A DNA stretch of 64,000 bases from Acholoe squamosa (GCA_949317995.1 OX439045.1:39637693-39701692); one strand, 5' to 3'. Positions 49,880 to 62,248 are shown, numbered from the stretch's first letter. Translations and numbers: made by a program. The notes: generated by a model not told the origin, from the sequence alone.

Positions 49880-51563
49880 AATCTATCCTTTTCCTTTTTT
49901 GGGATTAGGGTTATAATGCCACATTTTTGTTCTTGACTTCAGCTTCCCATTTCCATGGCATAAGGAAGACTTTGACTAACATCATCCCCAATATCAGTCC
50001 AAAAGAACGTATAGAACTCCGCACTTAGCCCATCTGTGCCTGGGCACTTCCTATTCTCTAAGGATTTTAGACTATTGAGAAAATCTGACTTCGATAAGGG
50101 TCACTCTATCATATTTGTCTGATTGTCAGACAAGGTAGTCAAGTTGTTTGTATCTGTAAAGGGACACCTGTCATCAATATCATCTCTCTATAGCTATCTG
50201 AGTATAAATTTTTACAGAATTGCTTTTGTACATTAAGGATATCTTTACATTTTGTGACTATATGTCTATTTTGATCTTTCAATTGAGTAATAAGTTTATC
50301 CATAAAATTCTTCTTTTCTATATATTTAAAAAGAATTTGGTAGCTTGTTCACCAACCTGAGACCAATTTGCTTTTGACCTGAACATGATGGCTCTGGCTT
50401 TCTATAATTCAATATCTCTCATGTCCCTCTTAACACTTTCCATTTCGTGAATTACATCCTGGTCCTCATCAAAGGCTGCGGTCAGTTTTTCTAGACTGTT
50501 TGTTAATTCCCTCTCTACTTTTTTAGATTCTGCCTTCTTCTTTTTGCTATAACTGATTGAAAATTTTCTTATCTCATATTTCAGTATCTCCCACTTAGTA
50601 TTGGGTTCTAGATCCTGGTATTCTATCTTGCATTTTCCAAGCATAGTCTTAAGTTGCTTCACATAGTCATTATCTGAGAGAAGGTTGTTATTAAACTTCC
50701 ACACACTTGGACCTCTGTCCTGGTCAGTAATGGAGATTCCTAGTGTTACCTTACTGTGGTCAGATAGTGTTCCAGGCCGGATATCTGTTTTATAAACAAA
50801 ACCTGTCAAATGCTCAGACACTAGCCAGAAATCTATCCTTGATGCTTGCTCTTGCCTATGAAAAGAATATCTATTTGCTTATTAGCTGCCCTTATACTAT
50901 TGGTTGCCCTTCTGTCTATATATGGGTCAGGGGTCTCATTAAAGTCACCTCCAAGGAGAAACTTTCAACTTCATAAACTTTTAATCTATCTGATATTTCG
51001 TCTAATACAGCCATCTGGTCTGCTTCATAGTTTTGTGTTGGAGCATAGATATTGCATAGGACGTATTCCACTCCCTGAACCTCGATGTGTAATATAATGT
51101 ACCTCCCGTTGGCATCTATAGTCTTTACTAGGCACTTGTAAGGGTTATTTCTACTGAAAAGTATGGCTACACCTTTAGACGATGAGCCACCATTTGCACA
51201 TACCATATCCCCACCCCACTCAGCCTTCCAAATCTTCTCTACTTCTGGTGTACAGTGGGTTTCCTGAAGGAAGATAATATTATGGCTTTCATCCTTTAGC
51301 TTCTTGAAAATAGCTCTTCGCTTATCTCTCACCCTTATACCATTTACATTGAAGGACCATAGGTTAATCACTCATGTGTTATTGGTCATAGTCTTTTAGG
51401 TTCAGAATAAGGGCTATGTGATATTCAATCTTACACAAAACTTGGGGGGTACCATTTTTTAGCTTGGGTCGTTTTACAATCAGCCACTGCCATGCTGTAA
51501 CAGGACAAAGTTCACATGTTATTTTATAAGCCTTGTTAACCTTATGTTGGTACATGGTAGAGA

Positions 51564-52744
51564 CTAAATACAGTACATGTCTAGCCGCCATGCCTGCCTC
51601 TCTAAGTCTTCATGCCTTGCGACAATGCACCTTTGTAATGCAAGGTACTTTTCCATCGATGTGTAGGTCTTATCTCCTATCTTAAATGTAGCGGGGTAGT
51701 GGTTGCTAAAATGGGAGGCCTTACTGAAGAAGACTACAGTGTCCTCATTCTCTAGTGTGGTCAATGCCTCTGGTCCAAGATATTCAGGAAGAGTGTCCCA
51801 GTTTTTCTTGTTGTAGAGCTTGCCATCAAGGTATAGTGAGGTGCCTGACATTCTCACCTCTCTGTAAGTGCCATGGTTCTTGGCCACCCAATAAGTCTTT
51901 TTAACTTTAGCTAGTTCTCCCTTCAGTTTTGCATCCAGGAATTTCAGCATTATTATAACAGGCCTTGTAGCCTGCCCGGCGTTCCTTGTAATGTGGTGGG
52001 CCACATCAATACAGCTACTTTCCATCTTTGCATGGCACCAGAAGATTCTTCCCAATTCTGCCTTCAAACTTTCAGATGTTTCGTTTTCACTCTCCGGGAG
52101 TCCATCCAACAGCAAATTCAATTTCCTGGAGTACACTTCCTGTTTTAGGGCGTTTTCCTCATTTTTCTCAAGGTGGGCCTTATTTCCTTTTACCTGTGTC
52201 TCAGTTTCCTCCAGTTTGGTCTTCGTCTCAGATAGTTCATCCTTTGTTTCTAATAGATCTGTCCGGAGTCGCACAACTTGCTCCTTTAGGACCTGGATAT
52301 CACCCTTGTTAATTTCTATATCCTCCGCCACACTTGAAAGGTTTTCGTTGAATTCTTTGATGTCATTTGCAGTAGTTTGACCTGTGTTATCGACTCTGAT
52401 AAGGCGCTCCTCGATCCTGGCTAGGGTTCTGGCCAGTGTAAGTAATCTCATCTCCTCAGGATTGATGTTTTGGGTTGATGTTGGTTTGCTAGCAGTGCCA
52501 GCTACACTGCTGTTTGACTGGTGTTGGTGGGGTTCCTTAGTGACCCTTAATTTTCTGTCATTATCATCATCATCTGAACGTCCGGCTTCATCTTACATTC
52601 GTTTTTTGCTGCTTTGTCAGTGTTTTTACAGTCGATAGGGGCCTCCCCTTCCCCAGACAGGTTGTCCTCCATTGTGACCAGTGGTTCACTGGGTGAAATG
52701 GATGCAGCACCCCCACATTGATCACTGACACTTGATGTTGACAT
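51564..52744 (-). pseudogene. LINE ORF1: coiled coil, L1-ORF1-like core, NADAR-like C-terminus (one frameshift)
   Basis: It starts at 52744 (MSTSSVSDQCGG). The first frame runs into a stop at 52547. The register changes within 52555-52594, and the second frame is open from 52592 to 51564. Order: an acidic, disordered N-terminus; a long coiled coil (about 52440-52130; KEQVVRLRTDLLETKDELSE); an L1-ORF1-like core (NLLLDGLPESENETSE, then RPVIIMLKF); then a YbiA/NADAR-like segment. In L1 elements ORF1p is an RNA-binding trimer that packages the transcript. The extra C-terminal segment is unusual for L1 ORF1. Confidence 0.82.
51588..51743 (-). other. NADAR (YbiA-like) domain N-terminal half inside LINE ORF1
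   Basis: Residues read VVFFSKASHFSNHYPATFKI, then a GDKTYTSMEKYLALQ stretch. The NADAR family (Pfam DUF1768, E. coli YbiA) has the pattern F-Y..-F-S-N-F/x-x-P-F-x-x-[DG]-x-Y-x-S-x-E-x-Y-x-x-x-x-K. The FSN, the aromatic/glycine pattern and the S-x-E-x-Y tract line up. The frame stops about 25 residues later, so the C-terminal half (usual W and GxxxxG parts) is absent or lost. NADAR proteins act on ADP-ribose or NAD-related substrates. Any activity here is inference. Confidence 0.55.
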
Positions 52745-52800
52745 ATTTATAACTTGGGCAAAGTCTGTAGATGCACAAGGTCAACCCCCAGAAACTGACA

Positions 52801-54615
52801 AAAAAAATGAGAAGTATTGGGTATTTAGTCACAGTAGGGTTGGGGAGGGACAGCTAATGAGAAATTAACCTGTGCTAGATGTAGTTGACTGGGTTATATG
52901 TTCATAGTTCTAATGCTGAGTTGATGTTATACCAATTGAAAACACATGGACATGGAGCTATGTAAAGCCACTACATGTAACATAGGGCCCACCATCAGTG
53001 TTTTTCCATGTAGTGCTTGTTAGTTTTTTTTCTATGGTAAGGTTTTTTGGTACACTCGAACAAACCCAGCCTAACTCTGTTATTGTCTCAGTTCAGGCCC
53101 TGTAGTTTGTTTCTCCTGATATTCTGTAAGTTCACTTATGTAGCTCCTAACCCTGGTTTAAATAATGATAGAAAGATTCAACAAAATTCCAGAGAATCAC
53201 AGTAGCCTGCTGTATTCAAATCTGCTATGTTTGTGTACGTGCAATACAGCATTGTGTAAACGGAATTCCCTATTATCGCCCACTTACATGATTCATTCAG
53301 TCTTATTATTGGCACACAGGAGGGTGTAGGTTAAAAGAAATTGTCTGTAAGTGTCCTAGAGCTTTGTTCTTGCTTGTCACAGAGTTCCAGCTCCTTTGGA
53401 AGTCTAGAAGAGTTCTTAAACCATGATAAACTTGAGAGGCCCTGATGATGTGGTTTCTCTACTGGTTGTGTTCGATCACCCTCCCGATCTCCTTTAATCT
53501 TATTTAAAAAGTTCAATATCTAGGGGATCTGTTGAAAGGAATTCATATTACTACTATGTGTAATCGAGGTTCGATCCCAGGTGTTCTATGGCATGCAATA
53601 AAACTACAATTCTGAAAACCGTCGATTAACCAAACGTCTGGGGTGCTTGGTATCTATGGTAACCTTGTCTGTTGGTTATTTCTTAACTACGACTGAGCTC
53701 CCTTCAAGCCGTGCTGAAATTGCCATAGGAATAGCACTGGCATTTGTGGTCGTACTGCTGTTTTTCATCTTTTACTTTGAGAGATGACTTCCGAAGCCAT
53801 CTCCTTCGCTAGTGTTGTAACCCCTTCTTCCATTCGGCTATGTCCATTGTTAGATTTGCAGTCACTTGCCAAGCTGTGCAGTTAATCTGCTCACCAACAA
53901 TTCGTGTAGTAGGGAAAGGTAGGTTTATTAGAACAGCCGTGAATACCTGGTTGGATGGTATTTTGTTGGTTTTTTTTTAGTTTGAAAAAGGTGTTTATTG
54001 TACGTCTCACAAATACAGATAAGTGGGAAGGTGACATACAATTATCAAAAGTAGTTCAATTTTTTCTTCAATCAATTTTCACTAGCTCAAAATATAATAC
54101 ATCAACTATCGTAGTTCACAAAAAATTCACATTACATTTTCCGAGCGATTTGATACCCAATTACATACAATGAAAATAATGACATGGCAACAAGATGAAT
54201 GCAATGATTAGACTAGACAATAATATCTACATTTTACACACATGGCCGGACGCACAGGGACAAAGTTATACAGGCCAAGAAGAAAAAGAAAAAAAAAAGA
54301 TACACAGTATACGCATAGATACAGTTCTTAGAGCTACAAAATTTCCAGATAAAATTCCAAGATAACTCACTAATTAACTTGAGAGTATTAACATTCCATC
54401 ATGCTGAGAGCTCAGCCAAATATTGACTATACCCTTTGGGGGATGAATAATATCGCACTAAGAAAAAACAATATAAGATGATGATGATGTTGGTAGGACA
54501 TAATATTTCGCATTATGCTAGTAGCAATAATGGTTTTGCCAATGGTGGGATTGTCAACAGTAAACATGTGTAAGTATACACACCACTAGGTACTCTTGAC
54601 TAGCTATACAGTATA
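52801..54615. other. Gene-free stretch
   Basis: No supported gene. A B-box-like GGTTCGATCCC lies at about 53569-53579 (plus strand), perhaps a decayed tRNA-SINE, but no A-box is visible at a proper distance. Confidence 0.4.
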
Positions 54616-54875
54616 CGGTGCGTTCGGAGTACGGCCGAGGGATCAATGCTGGTTTGTAAGGCCACCCCCTATTGGTCTGCCCCATGTAGGTCAATGTTGA
54701 TCCCTGAGTCAACTTACTACACTCCCAAGCATAGTTAAGGATTGGTACCTAGCCAGACCTGGCTGGGGTGGAAAGGGGTGGAGGGAACAAGCTAAGGTGG
54801 TGTAGTTAGCGTTCGAGGTCACCCCCACCCACAATGCACTGCATATGGTTAGAAAACCGCTGCCCGAACGCACCG
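54616..54875. mobile_element. 260-bp inverted-repeat element (CGGTGCGTTCGG termini)
   Basis: Termini CGGTGCGTTCGG and CCGAACGCACCG are perfect inverted copies over 12 bp, continuing imperfectly. No frame inside and no clear target duplication. Confidence 0.7.
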
Positions 54876-54924
54876 ACTGTTTCAATTCCCAGTATGCACA
54901 CCTCATAGCAAATCAGGTCGGGTG

Positions 54925-55010
54925 CCTATAGTGCACTGGGCCTCTTCAGCCAATTTTGACCATACATTCCCTTCACAAAAGTCGACCGAAGAGGCCCAGT
55001 GGACTATAGG
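54925..55010. mobile_element. 86-bp hairpin element
   Basis: CCTATAGTGCACTGGGCCTC and its inverted copy (GAGGCCCAGTGGACTATAGG) flank a 38-nt loop. One mismatch in the outer 23 bp. Confidence 0.8.
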
Positions 55011-55027
55011 TATAACCGTCAGCTCCA

Positions 55028-55297
55028 GGAGGGTCTTGCCAAAAACAAAAGAGGAAGAACCCGACTAAAAACTTTAAGAGATCACTGATCTGTGGGAGCA
55101 TGGTCTAACTCGTTTGGACTGCATTGCCAAAAAAAAACAAACAGTAAAACACACTACATTATAGCAACATGCACTCTTTGAGGATCAAGCATCCATGCAT
55201 GTTTTCACATTTTAATAAGACGAGAATACTTGTGGCAAGGCGAAAACATGCACATTTTAAAAATCTAAAAATCGTTTTTCTTTTGGCAAGACCCTCC
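55028..55297. mobile_element. 270-bp inverted-repeat element (GGAGGGTCTTGCC termini)
   Basis: Termini GGAGGGTCTTGCCAAAA are perfectly inverted at the right end (TTTTGGCAAGACCCTCC). The interior is AT-rich, no frame. Confidence 0.8.
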
Positions 55298-55535
55298 AGA
55301 CCTAGTTAGCCATGTTGTAACGATGAGGGAAAGTATTGACATATCAGAGATATACAACCAGCTCACCATACCCAATTGATCAATGCCTCTTAACCTGTCA
55401 GCTCCAATCAATCAAGCTTTTATAATAAGTACCATCTTATCTATAGTCCAGGACTGCATAGGTATGTCCTTATCAACCATCACGAGACTTAAATTAGCAT
55501 TTACATACAACACCTAGCATATATGAATCCCTATA

Positions 55536-55727
55536 CCGTATTGGGCCGTATAAGTGCCCGGGCGCTCATTAATTTCAACTAGGCTGTACCCCCGGCGCTC
55601 GTTCAAGACCAGCTCTTATTCAAGACTTAAAATATAGTGTATTTCAATATTTCAATACCCCTGTACCCCGGCGCTTATTCAAGACCGGCGCTCATTCAAG
55701 ACCCGGCGCTTATACAGGCCAATATGG
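55536..55727. mobile_element. TA-flanked 192-bp element with internal CGGCGCTTATTCAAGACC repeats
   Basis: Ends CCGTATTGGGCCGTATAAG and, inverted, CCATATTGGCCTGTATAAG, each flanked by TA (55534-55535, 55728-55729). Four or five internal copies of CGGCGCT(T/C)(A/G)TTCAAGACC lie in direct order. Confidence 0.75.
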
Positions 55728-55970
55728 TACTTAGAAACCCCGGGTACATTTGCTCATGCATGTGTATGTGCATAGCAAACTTGCTCTTATACATATATAC
55801 CAACACTCATAATTTTACATGCTGTTTACTTTGTTACGGTCAACGATTAACCAACATTGGAATGTCAGATAAAGGAGAGTGGGTGATCCCTAAGGTCTAA
55901 TTGGATGTAGCATCATTGGTGTACACCTCCACTCCCCATCACATGACTGTTTTTTTTTTTAAATCTTGGG

Positions 55971-56357
55971 TAGGGCCAAAAAAAGGTTTGTTTCCAGTTA
56001 CCCGACCGACCCTAGCAAAACAGGGCCGATCCTGGATTTTTTTTTTTTTTTGTGAATTTTTGAGATTTTTTGGCAATTATTAGGCATTTTTCCCATAATT
56101 TTCATATTTTTTTTTCATCAATTTTTCATGGAGTATATCTAGGTCCTCATCTATTGGTATACAATCCATAACTGTCATTCATATCTTTTATATGTGCTTC
56201 ACATTTCTAATGTTTTTCATATTTCTACTGTAAAATCATAGGATCCAACATGTCTGCCCATACATATCTTTACAAAATCAAAAAAGAAAATCCGACCTAC
56301 CGACCTTAGATATTTGGGGCATGTAACTGGAAACACAGCTTTATTTTTTTGGCCTTA
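55971..56357. mobile_element. Inverted-repeat element, GGTCGGTAGGTCGG family (copy 2)
   Basis: Left end TAGGGCCAAAAAAAGG, then TTTCCAGTTACCCGACCGAC. The right end is the inverted relative (CCGACCTACCGACCTTAG, then AACTGGAAACACAG and TTTTTTTGGCCTTA). The core is T-rich. Same family as 17434-17741. Confidence 0.75.
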
Positions 56358-56614
56358 GCAGTAGGTGTGAAAACTATACCGCATGTAAACACAAACACTG
56401 CTCCCCAGTTACAACATATAGAATGATATTGGTAGAATATATAGAGCACTATTATTTTCCATTTCACTACACTTACTATCATGCCTATGATTATATTGAT
56501 GACCTCTGATCTTAAAAATCTGTGACTGTGAGTGCACGTGAAAAATTTTACCTTCTTCACTGGTTCCATAAAAAGCAATACGCGCGAAAATAATCTACTT
56601 TTACAGTATAACAG

Positions 56615-56790
56615 TAGCGGATCCAGAGGTAGCAAGGGACACGTGCCCCCTCCCCTAGATCCCCTGAAATTGGGTCTTCGAAGGTCTTTGAAATAAAGGA
56701 AATGTGGCCTGTGACCCTGCTTTTGCCCGAACCCCTGAGACCAAATTTTCCTGGTTGTTCCCCCCCCCCTACTACCTCTGGACCCGCCTA
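56615..56790. mobile_element. Short inverted-repeat element, GGCGGATCC family (copy 4)
   Basis: Left TAGCGGATCCAGAGGTAG and right CTACCTCTGGACCCGCCTA are near-perfect inverted copies, enclosing a C-rich 140-bp core. Confidence 0.65.
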
Positions 56791-57237
56791 TGGATTACCT
56801 AGACTGCGTTTTTGAATACATTTGCAAACTCACGCATCAACGTAATAAAAGGTACATACTGATTTTTTTTTCCACTGGTCAGCATAAATTAAGGCTGAAT
56901 ACCATTGTGCAGCCATAGTTTGTGTATAAAATGAGAATAAATTGAATTTCAATACCCAATATTCAATGAATAAGCAGTTCATACAGATGACCTGTCAGGC
57001 CGATTTATCTTCAAAAATAAATAAGTCTTCAGTGTTGATTGTCGTAAAGTTAAAGGCTAAATTGCTCGATGTGCCTATCGGGCCTGTCAGGAGACGTGTA
57101 GCAAGCTGCGAGGCTGGATCATAAGCTCTGTTGTTAGACACGTAGAATTTCAGAAGGATGTATGACATTGTCAGTGTAAATCAGATCTGGAGTGGATACA
57201 CCAATGTACATATGACTATCTGTATCAGTGTTAATTA

Positions 57238-57239
<2 letters not shown>
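56791..57239. other. Gene-free stretch
   Basis: Nothing identifiable. Confidence 0.35.

Positions 57240-57301
<62 letters not shown>
57240..57301. repeat. (TA)n microsatellite
   Basis: About 31 uninterrupted TA units. Confidence 0.98.
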
Positions 57302-57304
<3 letters not shown>

Positions 57305-57897
57305 GACATGATGTAGAAAGCTATAGGCAGTGTAAATGCCAATGAGTTCTGTAGTCAGGCATTTAGAAAATGTCATGGTTAATCTGAGCATATAGAATCT
57401 GACCCACCCTCACGGCTGTGAGGCTGGGCTAGTGTTGATTATCCCTGTAATGTGGCATGTAAGACATCTGAGAGAGTATATCTGTGTTGCTAAAGTCTGA
57501 TGTACCTGATAATGTAGAAAATTGAGAGGCCGCATCAGTGTTAATCTGATGGGATATACGTGGTTAGTGTCATCCTTAAGTGAGATGAATTTGGTGTGGC
57601 AGGAAAACTCACATTATTTAGCACCGCATGGTTATTTCCACCTCAGGCCATCAGCCAGAGTATGCATTGGTGACACCGTGACCATGTGAATAGATTTTTG
57701 ATCGGGTATATTGAGTGACCCTAAAATGTGATTGATGCTAATCATGGAGACCTATATAGAATTACTATACTCAAATAATAAGATGAACTCTCCATTCAGA
57801 TACTGTATGTTGTAAGGGTATTACAAAGGCTTAACAACTTGAGATAGGATTCAGTGTTTGTGACAGGGATGAGACCAGTAGTCAGCAAGGATGGCTG
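57302..57897. other. Gene-free stretch with weak short repeats
   Basis: Diverged TCAGTGTTAATCTGAT-like words recur near 57160, 57225, 57435 and 57535. No gene seen. Confidence 0.35.
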
Positions 57898-58113
57898 CTA
57901 CACCCCTTGTCCTTCACCCCATCTACGATCCACCTGACTTTGAGACGCCCCTGGATTGACGTAGTCAACAAGTTGTGGCGTTAATATTGCTTGTCTGCCC
58001 TGAGAGCCATCCGTGACGAATTGTTCCAGGGAGGCTGGGGAGAAGGGGGCTGCCAATGGTACTGTATAGGAGGTATTATTCTGTATACAAAAACTGGCTC
58101 CTGACATGATCAT
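57898..58113 (-). other. Possible coding fragment, unidentified
   Basis: A 71-codon minus-strand frame reads SGASFCIQNNTSYTVPLA, then SPASLEQFVTDGSQGRQ and QLVDYVNPGASQSQVDRRWG before a TAG. Composition is globular-protein-like and the GTCAG before GGAGCC could be an acceptor. No family recognised and no partner exon seen. Confidence 0.25.
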
Positions 58114-58382
58114 ATATATCAGTCATTCTCTACCTAAGCACTGTCCCTCCTACTATACTGAACATTAACAACAGCCTCACACATTTCTCATGTCTTATAT
58201 GTAAACCTTATTACCCCCCTCACTTCCTGTAGTAAACAAACAACTTTAATTACACACTTGGTTTATCTACATGTTGCATGCTATCACATTCAAAACAACA
58301 TAATTATTATGTTGGTGTGATCCAGGCATGGAAGGGTGTCACAACACGCCACACCCATGGTGTACGATAGGGTATCTAGATA

Positions 58383-60170
<1,788 letters not shown>

Positions 60171-60182
60171 CGTTTGGCCGTT

Positions 60183-60815
60183 ATGGTCGTTTTTCATGGC
60201 AACCACCTCTAAAAACCAGATTTTGCTCTAAAAAGTGTATTTTGGCTGCCTAGGGGACTTTTTGAAGACCACCTTTCCCCCCTAAATCAGCTACTAGCTT
60301 TTCAATGGAATTATTGTTGTGTTGCTAGGGTAAGTGGTTGCCTAGCAACAGGGCTTTTTAGGTCATAATTCCTTAAAAACCAGCCAGAAATCATTTAACA
60401 CAGTAATTTACCCCTCCCTTCTCCATTTGGATTAACCTTCATGGTTTTTATGTTGATGTGGCTGTGTTGCCATGGTTCCTTGTTCCCTAGCAACTGATTT
60501 ATTTACCTAGCAAAGAAATTTACCAATATTGCTGCAAAAGCCTAATTTCTCTTCGTAAATGTTCATTTAAAATTTCATTATCAAAAATAAGTTATTTTAA
60601 AGCTTACGGGTGCATCATTGTTTGTTGTCAGGGTGAGTGGTTGCTTAGCAACATCAATTTTTGTAATGAAATCCATAGCAACCAGTAGAAATGTCTATTA
60701 TAGACTTCGTCTAACACTTTTGGCTGTGACTAAAGTGACCCACATGAAACAATAGTAATACATTCATCTTGCTATGCCTATAGTTGCCTAGCAACAGAAG
60801 GCATCTACCTAGCAA
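60183..60815. promoter_or_regulatory. Cluster of RFX X-box-like palindromes
   Basis: GTTGCCTAGCAAC at 60337-60349 and 60783-60795, GTTGCTTAGCAAC at 60640-60652, GTTCCCTAGCAAC at 60482-60494 and GTTGCCATGGTTCC at 60476-60489, plus half-sites (CATGGCAAC at 60195, CATAGCAACC at 60674, CTAGCAACC at 60809). They resemble the RFX X-box GTTNCCATGGNAAC or its one-base-shorter form. They may instead be internal repeats of a mobile element, since similar words are common in invertebrate repeats. Confidence 0.45.
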
Positions 60816-60849
60816 CCAATATGAAATGTTATCTTTAAGCACAAATGAT

Positions 60850-61104
60850 CATAGGTGCCTGAAGTACTGCTGTCTGACAATATCCAAAGGCTTATATGAG
60901 GCTGTGTTAAGGTTACTAGGGTACTAGGGCATATGTGAGGCTGTCTGAGGGATACTAGGTGTTATATAAGGCAGTGTTATTGTTACTAAGGTATATGTAA
61001 TGCTGCCTGTGAGGCTGCCTGAGAATTACTAGGGGTTATATATAAGGATGTGTTTTGTTTACTAAGGAGGGTTACTAAGGTTATAGCAGGATGTGTTATG
61101 GTTA
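60850..61104 (+). repeat. Minisatellite, about 30-35-bp unit (left part)
   Basis: Tandem units of the form GAGGCTGT(C/G)TGAGGGTTACTAGGGG(T/C)ATATG with much variation. Interrupted at 61105 by a TTAA-flanked element and continuing at 62253. Confidence 0.8.
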
Positions 61105-61108
61105 TTAA

Positions 61109-62248
61109 CTCATTCTCTACAGGCCCAAAATCTAACCCACATCTTAAACTACTGATTTCCCAGCATGCCGTGTCTCTAGAAGACAGGGCTACTTCCCTGT
61201 TATAAGAGTTTAACTCTTCCTTTACCAGAGTATTTTAGAGCAAAATTAGGGTTGTAGTATGTAGCATGAACTCTCAAAAACTGTTGGATTTGTGTGAATA
61301 TTCCAATTAGAGAAGAAATGGTGATAAATTAAGCTAGGCTAGTTGATCAGAAAAAGCAGTACCCATGTTTTCTTTATCTACAACCATTACTGAGATATTT
61401 CATCACAAATATGGCGTTTTGATCAATCAACCAAACTTCAAATTGTAATATCTCAGCACTCCCTGCATTAATTGTGATGAAATAAAGTGTATATTGTAGG
61501 TAATATTATGTTTATCTGGAATTATGGTAAAAGATGAGTTTTAGAAAATGCTCTTTTTGGTTACCATGGCAACCAAAACTAAACAAATTCATTATTTCTA
61601 GCATATCAGTTGCCATGGTAACCAGCCCAAATGGCCAATAATGCATCAAAATACATTGAAAATTTCAGTGTCACTTTGTTGAGCATGAAAAAATGTCCAA
61701 AGTCAATTTTCACCAAAAAAATAATATTATATGATATTTTTCATAATTTTTAGCCTAAATATTGTTTTACTCCACAGAAAACTTTCATTGTGATTTTAAA
61801 TCTTATATCAAGTTTGCAAGACTGCCATGTAAAAAGTATGAGTTAGAGACTAATGCTTTGGTCTTTGTGGAGGACCCAACTCCATCTGCGACATGGGGAA
61901 AAATCTAAGAATTTCAGTGGATTTTGAGGAAGACACAGAGTACTCAAAATCGGTCAAAAATCGGCCCAAACTTCGCAATAATGCGTAATCGGTAAAGGAA
62001 AAGTTAAGCCTAGATAATCAATGGGAGGATGTTATATGTACAAATAACCAGTTTAGTGTGAAAGGAACCTATCTTAACTTGTGAAAAAATTATGTCGATC
62101 ATAGCATTATTTCTGTCAAAGAACCAACAGTTTGGTACTTCCCAAAATGATGCCAAATGGCATCATCAGTTGTGGGCCATGTGATGCTTATTGGCATCAC
62201 CCATTTTTGGCCATGTGATGCCAATAAGCATTATCAGTGGTTAATGTG
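61109..62248. mobile_element. TTAA-flanked 1.14-kb non-autonomous element
   Basis: TTAA lies on both sides (61105-61108, 62249-62252). Ends CTCATTCTCTAC and, inverted, CACATTAACCAC are weakly matched. Closing the gap at TTAA gives GGTTATTAAGGGG, a one-base variant of the flanking minisatellite's GGTTACTAAGGGG. TTAA targets are used by piggyBac-type and Kolobok elements. The interior has two X-box-like sites (GTTACCATGGCAAC at 61560, GTTGCCATGGTAAC at 61609), inverted GTGATGCTTATTGGCATCAC blocks near the right end and no coding frame. Confidence 0.7.

Larger units (their letters stand above)
47226..51371 (-). pseudogene. LINE ORF2: APE endonuclease, reverse transcriptase, C-terminal Cys/His motif (broken)
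   Basis: The endonuclease starts INLWSFNVNGIR and has FLQETHC, GDFNETPD (about 50930-50957), SRIDFWLVS and LSDHSKV (50745-50770), with a frameshift near 50850. Reverse transcriptase pieces follow: KCPGTDGLSAEFY (about 50040), ITLIPKK (about 49900), LGNWRPICLLN (about 49560), AIDFEKAFDRIRW (49401-49442) and YADDTTCF (49124-49135, after a one-base register change). An internal deletion at about 49475 removes the stretch between SIISSD and the MAIDFEK strand. The 3' part has QYKVLYKILACNKYLFD and a Cys/His motif (about 47420-47490) broken by an 11-bp duplication (TATTGTGATGG twice) and a premature stop. The final stop is at 47226-47228. Confidence 0.88.
47159..52800 (-). mobile_element. Degenerate L1/Tx1-like LINE with ORF1 and ORF2
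   Basis: A two-ORF non-LTR retrotransposon read on the minus strand. ORF1 is at 52744-51564 and ORF2 at 51371-47226. A short 3' UTR ends in an A-run (47159-47168 as T's on the plus strand). The APE-type endonuclease, the reverse transcriptase with YADD and the C-terminal Cys/His motif place it in the L1/Tx1 group. Several frameshifts, one internal deletion and two insertions show it is dead. The 5' end near 52.8 kb is not defined. Confidence 0.92.

Noticed and set aside
51991..52380. 129-codon plus-strand frame rich in Ser/Phe
   Set aside because: It is the reverse-strand shadow of the LINE ORF1 coiled coil.
53567..53580. B-box GGTTCGATCCC, possible tRNA or SINE
   Set aside because: No A-box at a fitting distance and no cloverleaf seen.
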